This document shows positions 16,812 through 25,185 of a stretch of DNA of 49,069 nt, piece after piece. Every line of letters begins with the position of its first letter. Within the stretch, counting starts at the first letter, position 1. Made by a program: the position numbers and the translations under genes. The notes under the pieces were generated by a model. That model ran no database searches. It had not been told where the DNA came from and worked only from the letters and a program-made list of their open reading frames with translations. Source of the DNA: a virus; IMG/VR virus record IMGVR_UViG_3300034062_008749, positions 1 through 49,069 of that record, one strand, 5' to 3'.

Positions 16812-19800
16812 TTAACTTGTAACTGAAACACCTGCAGGAGTTAATACGAATTCAATGTTAATGTATTCTAATGCTCTTGTAGGCGCAATTTGAATTTTAC
16901 CTTTCATTTCATTAGAACTAAACGCTTCATTAGAACGATCAAGAACTACTCTAAAATCAATAAGACCTCTTTCGTTTCTAATATTTGCAAGAATAGGATT
17001 AACTTTATTTTCAAACTTTCTTCTAACAGCTTCATCATTTTGATCAAAGAGAAGTGGTAATCCAACATCTTCAATCAATCTTTGTGTATAAAGCAGTAAG
17101 CGTCTTACGTTGATATCTGTCAATGCAGTATCAGCAAGTTGTAAAGTATTATTACCCCAAACATATACAGGAGATGAACCATCAGCTTGTTTAAAAGTTG
17201 CAAGGTAGTTCATTCTATTAGTATATAGAATATCCATTTCATCTTCTCTTAATTTCTTTCTTGCTTGTTTGAATTGAGTTCTCATTTCAACACCTGCAGG
17301 AGCAAACCAAGGTCTTCTTAATTTATCATTAAGAGCATATACACGCATTACTTCAGCAGTTGGAGGAATCCAAATAAACACATTGTTAACTTCATCAAGG
17401 AATTGACCCCAAGGGAAATATGTAGCAGCATAAGAAGTATCAAACAAATCTTGAATAGAACTTACAACATCATTTACTCTTAAAACCTGACCAGCATCAT
17501 CTGTATCTAATGTTGTAGGAATATAGAATGTATCACATCTCTCACTTTCGCACATTTCAATAGACTCTTCTACAAGATTTGAATGTTCGTTTGTATTAAT
17601 ACCAGGTGTCGCAAGAAGATTGATACGGAATTCATTTCTATTTCTCAAACTTCTGATACCTTCAAGATATGCATAGTAATCTGAATTAATAACAGTTTGT
17701 CCATCATTAATATTTTCAGAACTATAGATATCGAATGCACCTGAAGTTAAACCTTTTTGTCCTAAAGAACTTGTAACTGTATACAAATCTGTATTTGTTC
17801 TTCTTTTTCTGTGAATATCCCATCCATCAAAACCTCCAAAAGGAACCAAAGTGAATTTTCTTGCAATAAGTTGTTCATAAGAAGTTCCAGCCAAATCAGC
17901 TTCATTTTTGAAAGAATGGATACCTGTTTCAAATTGTACAACACCATAACCTTCAACTGTAGCAGAAGTTGCATTTGAATCCATATGGAATCCTTTGGTA
18001 GTTCCAGTCCAGAAAGGAACATCTGGATCAGCAGGTCTACCTTTATAATCAAAGAAATCTGCATCAAATCCCAAAACATCATTCAATCCAAGATAAACTT
18101 GTCTAACTCTATCTGTAGGGTTATATTGTGTTTTGTAGACAAGTAAAGGATTTTCCATACAATCATAATCACGAACAGGATAACCTTCAAAACCTGCAGG
18201 GAATGATTCATCCAAACAATCTGCAGCCAATTCAATCATAATGTACTTACTATTAAGAACATAGTTACCATCTACAGTACCAATACGTCTTCCGATGAAG
18301 TTATTATCTTGTTCTCTGAAAGTAAGTCTTGAATACGATTCAAGAATAACAGGTTTTTTATCTGTATCACCATAACCTCTAACTTGAAGGTCAAATGTTT
18401 TTGCATCAGGACGAATATTTGTGATAGAAACTTTAATGTCTGTATTGGCAGCATTACCATCACTAAATGTATGAATTCTAAATAATCTAAATACTCTATT
18501 ACCTCTTAATTCAGAAACAATCCAAGGAGTCATTGCACCTTGATATGGTTCTTTATAGTTATCTAAAGTATTGATATAACAAATAGAAGGTTTGATACAA
18601 TATACCAAATTGTTATCCAATAAATAATTGAAGCTATTTTCAAATAAATCTTCAACATACAGAGGATTATTTGTTCTACAACATGGGATAAAGTTACCAA
18701 AAACTCTTGCGATATAATTTGATTTACTCTTATCTAAAGATACATTGTATTCAAATGTACTACCATTTACTTTTGTACCTTTGATTAAAAAGTCATCAGT
18801 AGGATAAATCGTACCTCCATCTATAGATTCAATAGAAATTACATTACCTTCTACTTGGAAATTTAAAATTTCATCTCCATCATAACTTGCATAAGAACGC
18901 ATCAATGCTACAACCATGTTATCATATTGTGCATATGGCATACCTGAAAGTTCTGTAACAGTACCTGAAAAATCAAGTTGAATCAAGCCTGAAGGAATCT
19001 GTGAAACAATCTGTTGAGTTGTTCCTGATGTTACAGTATTAAAAATGATAGTAGTTCCTGTAGTAAGAGTATAATTGATACCATCTATAGTTTCACAATT
19101 ATAAACTGCAGTATTATCATTCAAATCGCATATTTTATATTCACCACCTGTGAAGACATCTCCATTAGGAAAGAAAATTGAACCATCTTCAATTGTAATT
19201 GAACCATCAACACCATGAGTGATAGTACCACCAACTAATGTCAAAAATCCAGAAGGAACAATTGTTAATTCATTAGTTGTAACATTTTGAACTACTACAG
19301 AATTTTCAACAGTAATAATGAATGTACTATCATAAGTCACAGTACCGCCCGAATAAATCACAAGACAATTTTGAACTTCAGAAGGAACCTGAATTGATTC
19401 CGAAACACTTGTTTCACCTGTAATACAAATATAAGTCTCAATTTTATTTGTTACAGTCATATTGAAACGAGCACCTACAAAAGTTTCACAATTTCCTAAG
19501 AAGGCATTTCCTACTAAAACTGTGTCACCTGTTAAAAGTGTGCTGCTTCCTAAAGAAGAATTAGCAATTTGACCTGCATCATAAAGGTCTTGAAGTGTAG
19601 AATTACTGAAACTTACACTTCCTACATTACCATTTACATAATTAATTGTAGCTGTGAATGATGAAGTACCAGTTATAGCAACCGTAGAAGGATCTAATGC
19701 TGCACCGAAGGAAATTCCCCAAGCATCACCTGCATCGTAACCTGTCAAACCAAGTACTCTCGAAACAAAGAGTTGGTCACTTTCTTTTAAGAATTGTTTT

Positions 19801-20042
19801 GCTATATAAACACCCTCATAAATAGGTTGTGAAGTTCCTTCGAACTTACACGCATTTGATTCACCAAAAACTTGAGTGAATAATTCGACATTATCGATTG
19901 AAATTGGTGTGAAAGCTCTACCTTTCAAAAATTCACCAGAGATACCCAAACTAGTTACACCGAAATTTCTTCCAGTTGAAAAGGTTAAATCTGTTTCTGT
20001 AAATTTTATTGAAGGAGCAAGATTAGGTTTACTTATCGCCAT
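16812..20042 (-). CDS. Contractile tail sheath protein, enlarged
   Basis: This 1076-aa protein is the tail sheath. The conserved core is visible near residues 720-735 (RKFTLVPFGGFDGWD), in VFIWIPPTAEVMRVYALND with RRPWFAPAGVE, and in the closing C-terminal domain (IRNERGLIDFRVVLD and ALEYINIEFVLTP). Family members are usually 480-660 aa. About 400 extra residues lie in the first half, mainly at about 130-390, rich in Thr, Ser, Val and Gly and predicted beta-structured, with Cys residues. Such insertions face outward in known sheaths. The sheath contracts on adsorption to drive the tube through the envelope. It is transcribed after the gp15-like gene and carries a plain A-rich leader. Confidence 0.9.
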   Translation of the reverse strand: MAISKPNLAPSIKFTETDLTFSTGRNFGVTSLGISGEFLKGRAFTPISIDNVELFTQVFGESNACKFEGTSQPIYEGVYIAKQFLKESDQLFVSRVLGLTGYDAGDAWGISFGAALDPSTVAITGTSSFTATINYVNGNVGSVSFSNSTLQDLYDAGQIANSSLGSSTLLTGDTVLVGNAFLGNCETFVGARFNMTVTNKIETYICITGETSVSESIQVPSEVQNCLVIYSGGTVTYDSTFIITVENSVVVQNVTTNELTIVPSGFLTLVGGTITHGVDGSITIEDGSIFFPNGDVFTGGEYKICDLNDNTAVYNCETIDGINYTLTTGTTIIFNTVTSGTTQQIVSQIPSGLIQLDFSGTVTELSGMPYAQYDNMVVALMRSYASYDGDEILNFQVEGNVISIESIDGGTIYPTDDFLIKGTKVNGSTFEYNVSLDKSKSNYIARVFGNFIPCCRTNNPLYVEDLFENSFNYLLDNNLVYCIKPSICYINTLDNYKEPYQGAMTPWIVSELRGNRVFRLFRIHTFSDGNAANTDIKVSITNIRPDAKTFDLQVRGYGDTDKKPVILESYSRLTFREQDNNFIGRRIGTVDGNYVLNSKYIMIELAADCLDESFPAGFEGYPVRDYDCMENPLLVYKTQYNPTDRVRQVYLGLNDVLGFDADFFDYKGRPADPDVPFWTGTTKGFHMDSNATSATVEGYGVVQFETGIHSFKNEADLAGTSYEQLIARKFTLVPFGGFDGWDIHRKRRTNTDLYTVTSSLGQKGLTSGAFDIYSSENINDGQTVINSDYYAYLEGIRSLRNRNEFRINLLATPGINTNEHSNLVEESIEMCESERCDTFYIPTTLDTDDAGQVLRVNDVVSSIQDLFDTSYAATYFPWGQFLDEVNNVFIWIPPTAEVMRVYALNDKLRRPWFAPAGVEMRTQFKQARKKLREDEMDILYTNRMNYLATFKQADGSSPVYVWGNNTLQLADTALTDINVRRLLLYTQRLIEDVGLPLLFDQNDEAVRRKFENKVNPILANIRNERGLIDFRVVLDRSNEAFSSNEMKGKIQIAPTRALEYINIEFVLTPAGVSVTS

Positions 20043-20069
20043 TTTGTTATATTTTAATTATAAATATCT

Positions 20070-20083
20070 TTTAGAATTCTAAA
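20070..20083. promoter_or_regulatory. 14-bp perfect palindrome upstream of the sheath gene
   Basis: TTTAGAATTCTAAA reads the same on both strands and sits in the 51-nt gap between the gp15-like and sheath genes. It could be an operator or simply chance in A/T-rich DNA; no second copy was noticed. Confidence 0.25.
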
Positions 20084-20093
20084 TCATATATTT

Positions 20094-21110
20094 TTAAGTT
20101 ATTTTTTTTCCACAAACCTGTATATTAATTACATTTGAATTTCCCATATTATGTGCAACTGTTAATTCATCTCCAACATCTGCAATAAAAGGTATTGTAA
20201 CTAATTGACCGTTAAGAAAATAATCATAGTCATTTGATATGCTTTGGTTATCATAATAAAATTCTAATTTCTGAGGAACCCTGTAAGTATTTGAATTTGG
20301 TGACTTTCTATTAAATTTAAAATTCAAGCATAAATCACAATCAAAGTCTAACTGGTTTACAATACAAACTCTACTATCCTTAACTATTGATTCTCCAATC
20401 TTTATATTAATTTTATTTAAAGAAGAAACCAATTCAAAATCTTCTTCCCTTAATAAATAGCCTTTAACTTTCAAAACATAAACTCTTTGATAATATCTTC
20501 TTTTATCTATATCTCCAGTTTCTGAAGCGTCATCAATAGTATCTAAAAACATAGGCATATAATGACCATTTACAACTACATAATATTGTAAAGATTTGAA
20601 TTGATGTAACATTAATTCATCCATTTTATTTATAAGTCTTTGATGCATTGTAAATATGTGGAATTTATAAGTTAAATCAATATTAACAGGTTGAGGTATT
20701 TTATAGTAATCTACTGTAGCCTTACCATTTCTAACAGTATTTCGCTTCCAAAGAGGAAATGTTGGAAATCCTGGGATATTTGCAGCATTACTTAAATTTG
20801 TACCCTTTTCAGCTGGCTCTTTAACTAATAAGGTAAAAGGTAGCTTAACCGTATTAGTTTCATCGGTGCTTTGCCAAGTTTTCATATATTCAGAAAATCT
20901 TTGTATAGAAAAGATATCTAAAAAAGGAACCTTTTCACCTTCTGAAGTAACTTCAAATTCTGTCTTAAAAATATCTCTAACAGCTCTGTCTATGTCATCA
21001 ATATGAACACCTTTAGGAAAAAACGTATCATTTTCAAGACCATTTTCATAGTACTTCATTTGTAACTGTTTCCCACTCAATTGTTGACTATTATCTATTG
21101 TTTGTCTCAT
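20094..21110 (-). CDS. gp15-like tail completion / sheath stabiliser protein
   Basis: This 338-aa protein shares the layout of T4 gp15. A central block DLTYKFHIFTMHQRLINKMD corresponds to the gp15 IYELSIFTRYEDD region. It is followed by a helix, a MFLDTIDDASETGD segment and RRYYQRVYVLKVKGYL, matching the gp15 RRR-x-x-W-S-L-T-F-E-V-N-G-W segment. T4 gp15 is 272 aa. It caps the finished tail and joins it to the neck. The neighbours support this: a gp14-like gene precedes it with an ATGA overlap and the sheath gene follows. The C-terminal 90 residues (YDNQSISNDYDYFLNGQ and following) are extra. Confidence 0.6.
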   Translation of the reverse strand: MRQTIDNSQQLSGKQLQMKYYENGLENDTFFPKGVHIDDIDRAVRDIFKTEFEVTSEGEKVPFLDIFSIQRFSEYMKTWQSTDETNTVKLPFTLLVKEPAEKGTNLSNAANIPGFPTFPLWKRNTVRNGKATVDYYKIPQPVNIDLTYKFHIFTMHQRLINKMDELMLHQFKSLQYYVVVNGHYMPMFLDTIDDASETGDIDKRRYYQRVYVLKVKGYLLREEDFELVSSLNKINIKIGESIVKDSRVCIVNQLDFDCDLCLNFKFNRKSPNSNTYRVPQKLEFYYDNQSISNDYDYFLNGQLVTIPFIADVGDELTVAHNMGNSNVINIQVCGKKIT

Positions 21111-21622
21111 AATTCAAAAAAGCCCTCTCCTTTATTTATTGGTGTACATGTTATAGTTTTCCAAAAACTTTTATATCCTAAAAAAGTATTTTTATTTTGA
21201 TAAAATTTTTGTTGATCATTTGAAACTTCAAAAAATAAGACTAAAGTTTCACTAACCCTATATCCAATATAATCACCGTATGTTATATTTGCGTTATACA
21301 ATTCTAAATCTGAAATTAATAAACTTGCTGTCAAATTACCATATTCTTCATATCGAAGCATTGACTTATCCGAAGCATAGGCTTTATTTTCAGAAACTTC
21401 TAATTTAACTATTGCAGGTATTTCAATAGGTGAATTCAATTGAATTTCTTCCTTATAAGCTTCTCCATACAAATCGTCTATTTGTGATTTTTCTTTATTT
21501 ACTTTATAAAATATTATCTTTGTATTTAAAGAAGCCATATGTTCTCTTGAAGAATCAACATAGTATCTATATTCTTCTTCTGAAAAAAATTTGTTATTAT
21601 GATTTAATGGAGATATATTCAT
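21107..21622 (-). CDS. gp14-like neck protein
   Basis: This 171-aa protein resembles T4 gp14 in two places. NTKIIFYKVNKEKSQIDDLY with GEAYKEE corresponds to the gp14 CYYVPREYVSVDLIFGEDL region. ITYGDYIGYRVSETLVLFFE with LGYKSFWKTIT corresponds to its [20 protein letters not shown] region. gp14 forms part of the neck that connects head and tail. Here the protein is shorter than gp14 (256 aa). The gene is first in the minus-strand tail operon and overlaps the gp15-like gene by ATGA. A 47-nt divergent spacer separates it from the helicase gene. Confidence 0.5.
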   Translation of the reverse strand: MNISPLNHNNKFFSEEEYRYYVDSSREHMASLNTKIIFYKVNKEKSQIDDLYGEAYKEEIQLNSPIEIPAIVKLEVSENKAYASDKSMLRYEEYGNLTASLLISDLELYNANITYGDYIGYRVSETLVLFFEVSNDQQKFYQNKNTFLGYKSFWKTITCTPINKGEGFFEL

Positions 21623-21654
21623 ATGGAACTTATTATTTATTAATACTGTTTTCT

Positions 21655-21662
21655 TATAAATA
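21655..21662 (+). promoter_or_regulatory. TATAAATA box before the helicase gene
   Basis: An exact TATAAATA ends 7 nt before the helicase ATG at 21670, in the 47-nt spacer between divergent genes. On the other strand the neck gene has a related but inexact AATAAATAATAAG element before its start. Confidence 0.5.
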
Positions 21663-21669
21663 CTATATA

Positions 21670-23472
21670 ATGGAATATCCTAACTTTCAATTAAAAGAAT
21701 TACTTCAATATTCAGGTAATAACCCCTTTATAATTCAACTTGAGAAAAAATATCGTAATGATTTCAATTATGAATTATCTGAATTTGAAAACGAATACCT
21801 TCTAAAGAACTTTAAATTTTCACCTTTTGGATTCAAAGAACTTACTTTAGAAGTCGGTGAAAAAACTGAAAAAAGAATTCAACAAGATTTTAATTTAAAT
21901 AGACCTATAAAAAATGTAACTATCAATGCAGTTATAGGAGAAACCGATGAATGGTACCATGTTTCTTTTAAAAAGATTGGATCAAACCCTGTCTATTTTT
22001 GGTTACACAGAGAAGAGGTCGGAGATTTATATGAAAAAAATTATTCAAGACATTCTGTAAATTTTGAAGAGCTTAATTCAAAATTTTCCAAAGGAAATTT
22101 ATACGAACATCAAGAGAATGCTGTAAAATTTCTTTTGCACAACGAAAAATGCTTTCTGATGGATACAGTTGGAGCAGGCAAAACTTATTCTTCAATAGCT
22201 GCAACAATCGAAGGAAAATGTAGTAAAGTTCTTATAGTTTGTATTGCAGGTAAACAACTTGACTGGAAAAAAGAATTAAAACATTGGGGACAAGATTGCA
22301 AAATAATTTGGGGTGAATCTAATTGGATTGATGATGATGCAAGATATACAATCATTGGATGTGATGTATTAACAGCTTATCATGAAGAATCTAAAAAAGG
22401 AGTTAAAAAGGAAACACTTTATAGACCTTTATATGCTGAAGGATATGATTGTATAATAGTAGACGAAGTTCAAAAATTTAGAAATCCTAAAGCTAAAAAA
22501 AGCATTGTACTTCAAGATTTAACCTTACATCCAAATGTAAAATACGTTTGGGCTATGTCTGCTACAGCTATAGAAAAAAATGAAGAATTTTATGACATCT
22601 GTAGAAATTTAAATATTAGCATTAGCGATATTATATATTGTAAAAAGGATTATCATTTTTCAATGGTTTCTGCAAAATTTGAAGAATATGTAAAAAGATA
22701 TTGTGGAGCATTTTTACAAAATGGTAAAGCAGGAACTAAACCTTTCTTAAGAAGAACTGGAAATACAAATACTTATGAACTCTCCCAAAGAATCAGACAC
22801 ATCCAAAGAAGAAGAAGAACTGAAAAAATGGTTGATGGATTCCCTGATAAATTTATAAACGAGCTTTATTTTGAATTAACTCCGAGTCAGAAAAAAGAAG
22901 CCTCTGAATTATATGATAAATATATTGCTAAAAAGGGTAATAGGAGCGCAATGGAGGTTAAAGACTTAACCGAAACAATACTTTTAAGACAATTTTATGC
23001 AATTCAGAAGGTTGAACATACAATAAAATCAGTTCTTTCTTCTATAGAAGATGGTAAAACTTGTATAATTTTCACTAATTTTGTTGAAGAATATGAAAGA
23101 CTTAAGAAAAAATTAAGTAAATATGCAGTATGCGTTGATTCAGGTATGGATGGAAAAAGAAGACAGGCTGCAATTGATGAATTTATGAATAATCCAAATA
23201 AATTTGCGCTTATAGGGAACATAAAATCTATCGGAACAGGTTTAAATATTACAAAAGCAGATATAATTTACTTCAATTCGCCATCTTGGAGTTCTGATGA
23301 ACATGAACAAGCCGAAGGAAGAACCTGGAGAATTGGAAGAGTAGGTGATGTTGAAGTTTTTTATTGTTTATTTGATAGCACTCTTGAAGAAGATGTGTAT
23401 GCAGTATCAAATACCAAACAATTGAACAGAAATATTTTTTACGGAGAACATAATTTAAAAATAAATGAATAA
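21670..23472 (+). CDS. SNF2/UvsW-like ATP-dependent DNA helicase
   Basis: This 600-aa superfamily 2 helicase carries Walker A VGAGKT (Lys171), Walker B VDEVQ (Asp265-Glu266), motif III MSATA, motif V SIGTGLNITKAD and a SNF2-type motif VI (QAEGRTWRIGR, about residues 545-556). It probably remodels branched DNA or supports recombination-dependent replication, as UvsW does in T4; the motif VI form is closer to SNF2/SMARCAL1 enzymes. I chose the ATG at 21670 because longer in-frame starts run through the opposing neck gene, and a TATAAATA box lies just upstream. The stop overlaps the next start (TAATG). Confidence 0.85.
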   Translation: MEYPNFQLKELLQYSGNNPFIIQLEKKYRNDFNYELSEFENEYLLKNFKFSPFGFKELTLEVGEKTEKRIQQDFNLNRPIKNVTINAVIGETDEWYHVSFKKIGSNPVYFWLHREEVGDLYEKNYSRHSVNFEELNSKFSKGNLYEHQENAVKFLLHNEKCFLMDTVGAGKTYSSIAATIEGKCSKVLIVCIAGKQLDWKKELKHWGQDCKIIWGESNWIDDDARYTIIGCDVLTAYHEESKKGVKKETLYRPLYAEGYDCIIVDEVQKFRNPKAKKSIVLQDLTLHPNVKYVWAMSATAIEKNEEFYDICRNLNISISDIIYCKKDYHFSMVSAKFEEYVKRYCGAFLQNGKAGTKPFLRRTGNTNTYELSQRIRHIQRRRRTEKMVDGFPDKFINELYFELTPSQKKEASELYDKYIAKKGNRSAMEVKDLTETILLRQFYAIQKVEHTIKSVLSSIEDGKTCIIFTNFVEEYERLKKKLSKYAVCVDSGMDGKRRQAAIDEFMNNPNKFALIGNIKSIGTGLNITKADIIYFNSPSWSSDEHEQAEGRTWRIGRVGDVEVFYCLFDSTLEEDVYAVSNTKQLNRNIFYGEHNLKINE

Positions 23473-23864
23473 TGAAAAAAGAAATTAAAGGAAAATTTTA
23501 TGATTTATCACCAGAATTAGTAGAATACATTGAAGAATTAGAATATTACCATAATTATTCAATAGGAAAAAAGGTTATCGAGATCCATAGTGGGATTACA
23601 GGGGATATAATACTAATGTTCAAAAATTTTTACGATATTCCTAAAGATATTTTACCAAATCCTAATGAATATATCGATAAAATAAAACATCTTATCCAGG
23701 AAGGTCACAAAAAGATCCAATGGATTGCTGTAAAACAAGATAACGAAGATGCAGTTTTCATATTTCCATTCCCATTTTGGAAAATATTGGAACCAAATGA
23801 TATAGATTTAGGAGGTTCTGATGATTCTGAAGATTTTGATGGTGAAATAGCTCCAAATGAATAA
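23472..23864 (+). CDS. Small acidic protein of unknown function
   Basis: A 130-aa protein whose start shares a base with the helicase stop, so the two are translationally coupled. It is mixed alpha/beta in appearance, with a strongly acidic tail (GGSDDSEDFDGE). No motif is recognised. Coupling to the helicase makes a partner or modulator role possible. Confidence 0.6.
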   Translation: MKKEIKGKFYDLSPELVEYIEELEYYHNYSIGKKVIEIHSGITGDIILMFKNFYDIPKDILPNPNEYIDKIKHLIQEGHKKIQWIAVKQDNEDAVFIFPFPFWKILEPNDIDLGGSDDSEDFDGEIAPNE

Positions 23865-23901
23865 AAATTTTTGTTATAACTATTTATGATAAAAAGGTGC
23901 T

Positions 23902-25098
23902 ATGGATTCATTTATTAATGCAAATCACAAAAAAACTCCATCAGAATTTCATCAAAACTATAACATGCAAGATTGTCTCTCAAATGAGCAAAAGGCATGT
24001 TTAATCGAAGATGTAAAAAATCTTTTAAGTGCAGGTATAGTAAAAATCGAAATAACATCTGGTGCATGGTGTTCTTTGTTAAAATTTTCAGTAGAAGAAT
24101 ATGTTTCTCAAATTCAAATGTGGCTCATTCAAAATCAATGGAGTTCTTTGAATGGAAAATCATTAACTGAGAATGATATTTGCTTTGCATTAACCCAAAG
24201 AAGTTTCGATTATGAACTTCAATTCACTCACGCCTATTCAAAACAAGTCGGTCTTCAAAGTAGAGGTAATTATGAATTAAAAAAAGATTTTTTCTATCTC
24301 GAAGAAGGTAGAATGGTTTATGAAGTACCTGCAGGAAGAGAGGTGAATCAAGTATTATGGCTTACACCTTCAGATATTACACATGCAACATTTGCATCTT
24401 TAGGATATGGTACAACTTTAAATGGTGTTGGCATCACAGGTGCAGTTGGTTGGGGTGGTTCAGGTTACAATATGCTTAATGGAGCATATTACATTTCACC
24501 TGCATACGACATAGTTGCCAGAGCAGCAGATTTTGGTCTTAAGAACAGGATCCTTAAATCAGATTTGACATATAAAATTACTGCAGGCTCAAATGGTACA
24601 AAGCTTATCCATCTTTATTCTGTTCCAGAGAAAAAAGACTTGATTGGTATCAGAAAAGAACTTTATGGTATGAAAGTTTGGTATCATTACTACGATACAA
24701 CAGAAATGAATGCCGAAGAAAAAAATAAATGTCTTGAAGAATGTGCTGATATTATAAAGTATCCATCAGATGTTCCTATGACAATGACAGACTATTGTGA
24801 TTTGAACACTCCAAGTAAAATTTGGGTAAGAAAATTTCTAACAGCTTATGCAAAAGAAGCTTTAGGTAGAGGTAGAGGTAAATTCAAAGGAAAATTACCA
24901 TTTCCTGAAGCTGATGGTGAAATGGATTACGATACATTATTAAGTGAAGCCAAAGAAGAAAAGGAAAAATTAAACGAAACACTTAAAGCTTGGCTTGATG
25001 AAATGACAAGGGAAAAAATCATGGAAAAACGAGCAAAAGAAGCTGAAGATCTTCAAAAGCTACTAAGCAAAAACCCCAACGGATTTTTTGTAATATAA
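23902..25098 (+). CDS. Probable virion structural protein
   Basis: This 398-aa protein has a helical N-terminal 120 residues. A central beta-rich, glycine-rich part follows (VPAGREVNQVLWLTPSDIT near 150-170 and GAVGWGGSGYNMLNG near 190-205), and the C-terminus is a long charged helix. The aromatic, Gly-rich centre and absence of enzyme motifs are typical of head or neck components of large phages, but I cannot name the family. It is the only gene in the window with a clear Shine-Dalgarno-like AAGG, 6 nt before the ATG. A strong terminator follows, so expression may be high. Confidence 0.55.
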   Translation: MDSFINANHKKTPSEFHQNYNMQDCLSNEQKACLIEDVKNLLSAGIVKIEITSGAWCSLLKFSVEEYVSQIQMWLIQNQWSSLNGKSLTENDICFALTQRSFDYELQFTHAYSKQVGLQSRGNYELKKDFFYLEEGRMVYEVPAGREVNQVLWLTPSDITHATFASLGYGTTLNGVGITGAVGWGGSGYNMLNGAYYISPAYDIVARAADFGLKNRILKSDLTYKITAGSNGTKLIHLYSVPEKKDLIGIRKELYGMKVWYHYYDTTEMNAEEKNKCLEECADIIKYPSDVPMTMTDYCDLNTPSKIWVRKFLTAYAKEALGRGRGKFKGKLPFPEADGEMDYDTLLSEAKEEKEKLNETLKAWLDEMTREKIMEKRAKEAEDLQKLLSKNPNGFFVI

Positions 25099-25103
25099 AA
25101 AAA

Positions 25104-25140
25104 AACCTCAAAAGTGAACTTTTAAACTCCTTTTGAGGTT
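25104..25140 (+). terminator. Rho-independent terminator before the polymerase gene
   Basis: An 11-bp perfect stem (AACCTCAAAAG with its complement) and a 15-nt loop are followed by TTTTTT on the plus strand. The terminator separates the probable structural gene from the DNA polymerase gene. The A run on the other side could give weak activity in the reverse direction. Confidence 0.9.
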
Positions 25141-25185
25141 TTTTCTTTATATTCATTTATCAACTTAATCACCATCTTTCAACTT

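Noticed and set aside
21430-21669. N-terminal 80-codon extension of the helicase frame
   Set aside because: It lies entirely across the opposing neck gene and the divergent spacer, has a random composition, and the ATG at 21670 has a TATAAATA box just upstream and begins helicase-like sequence.
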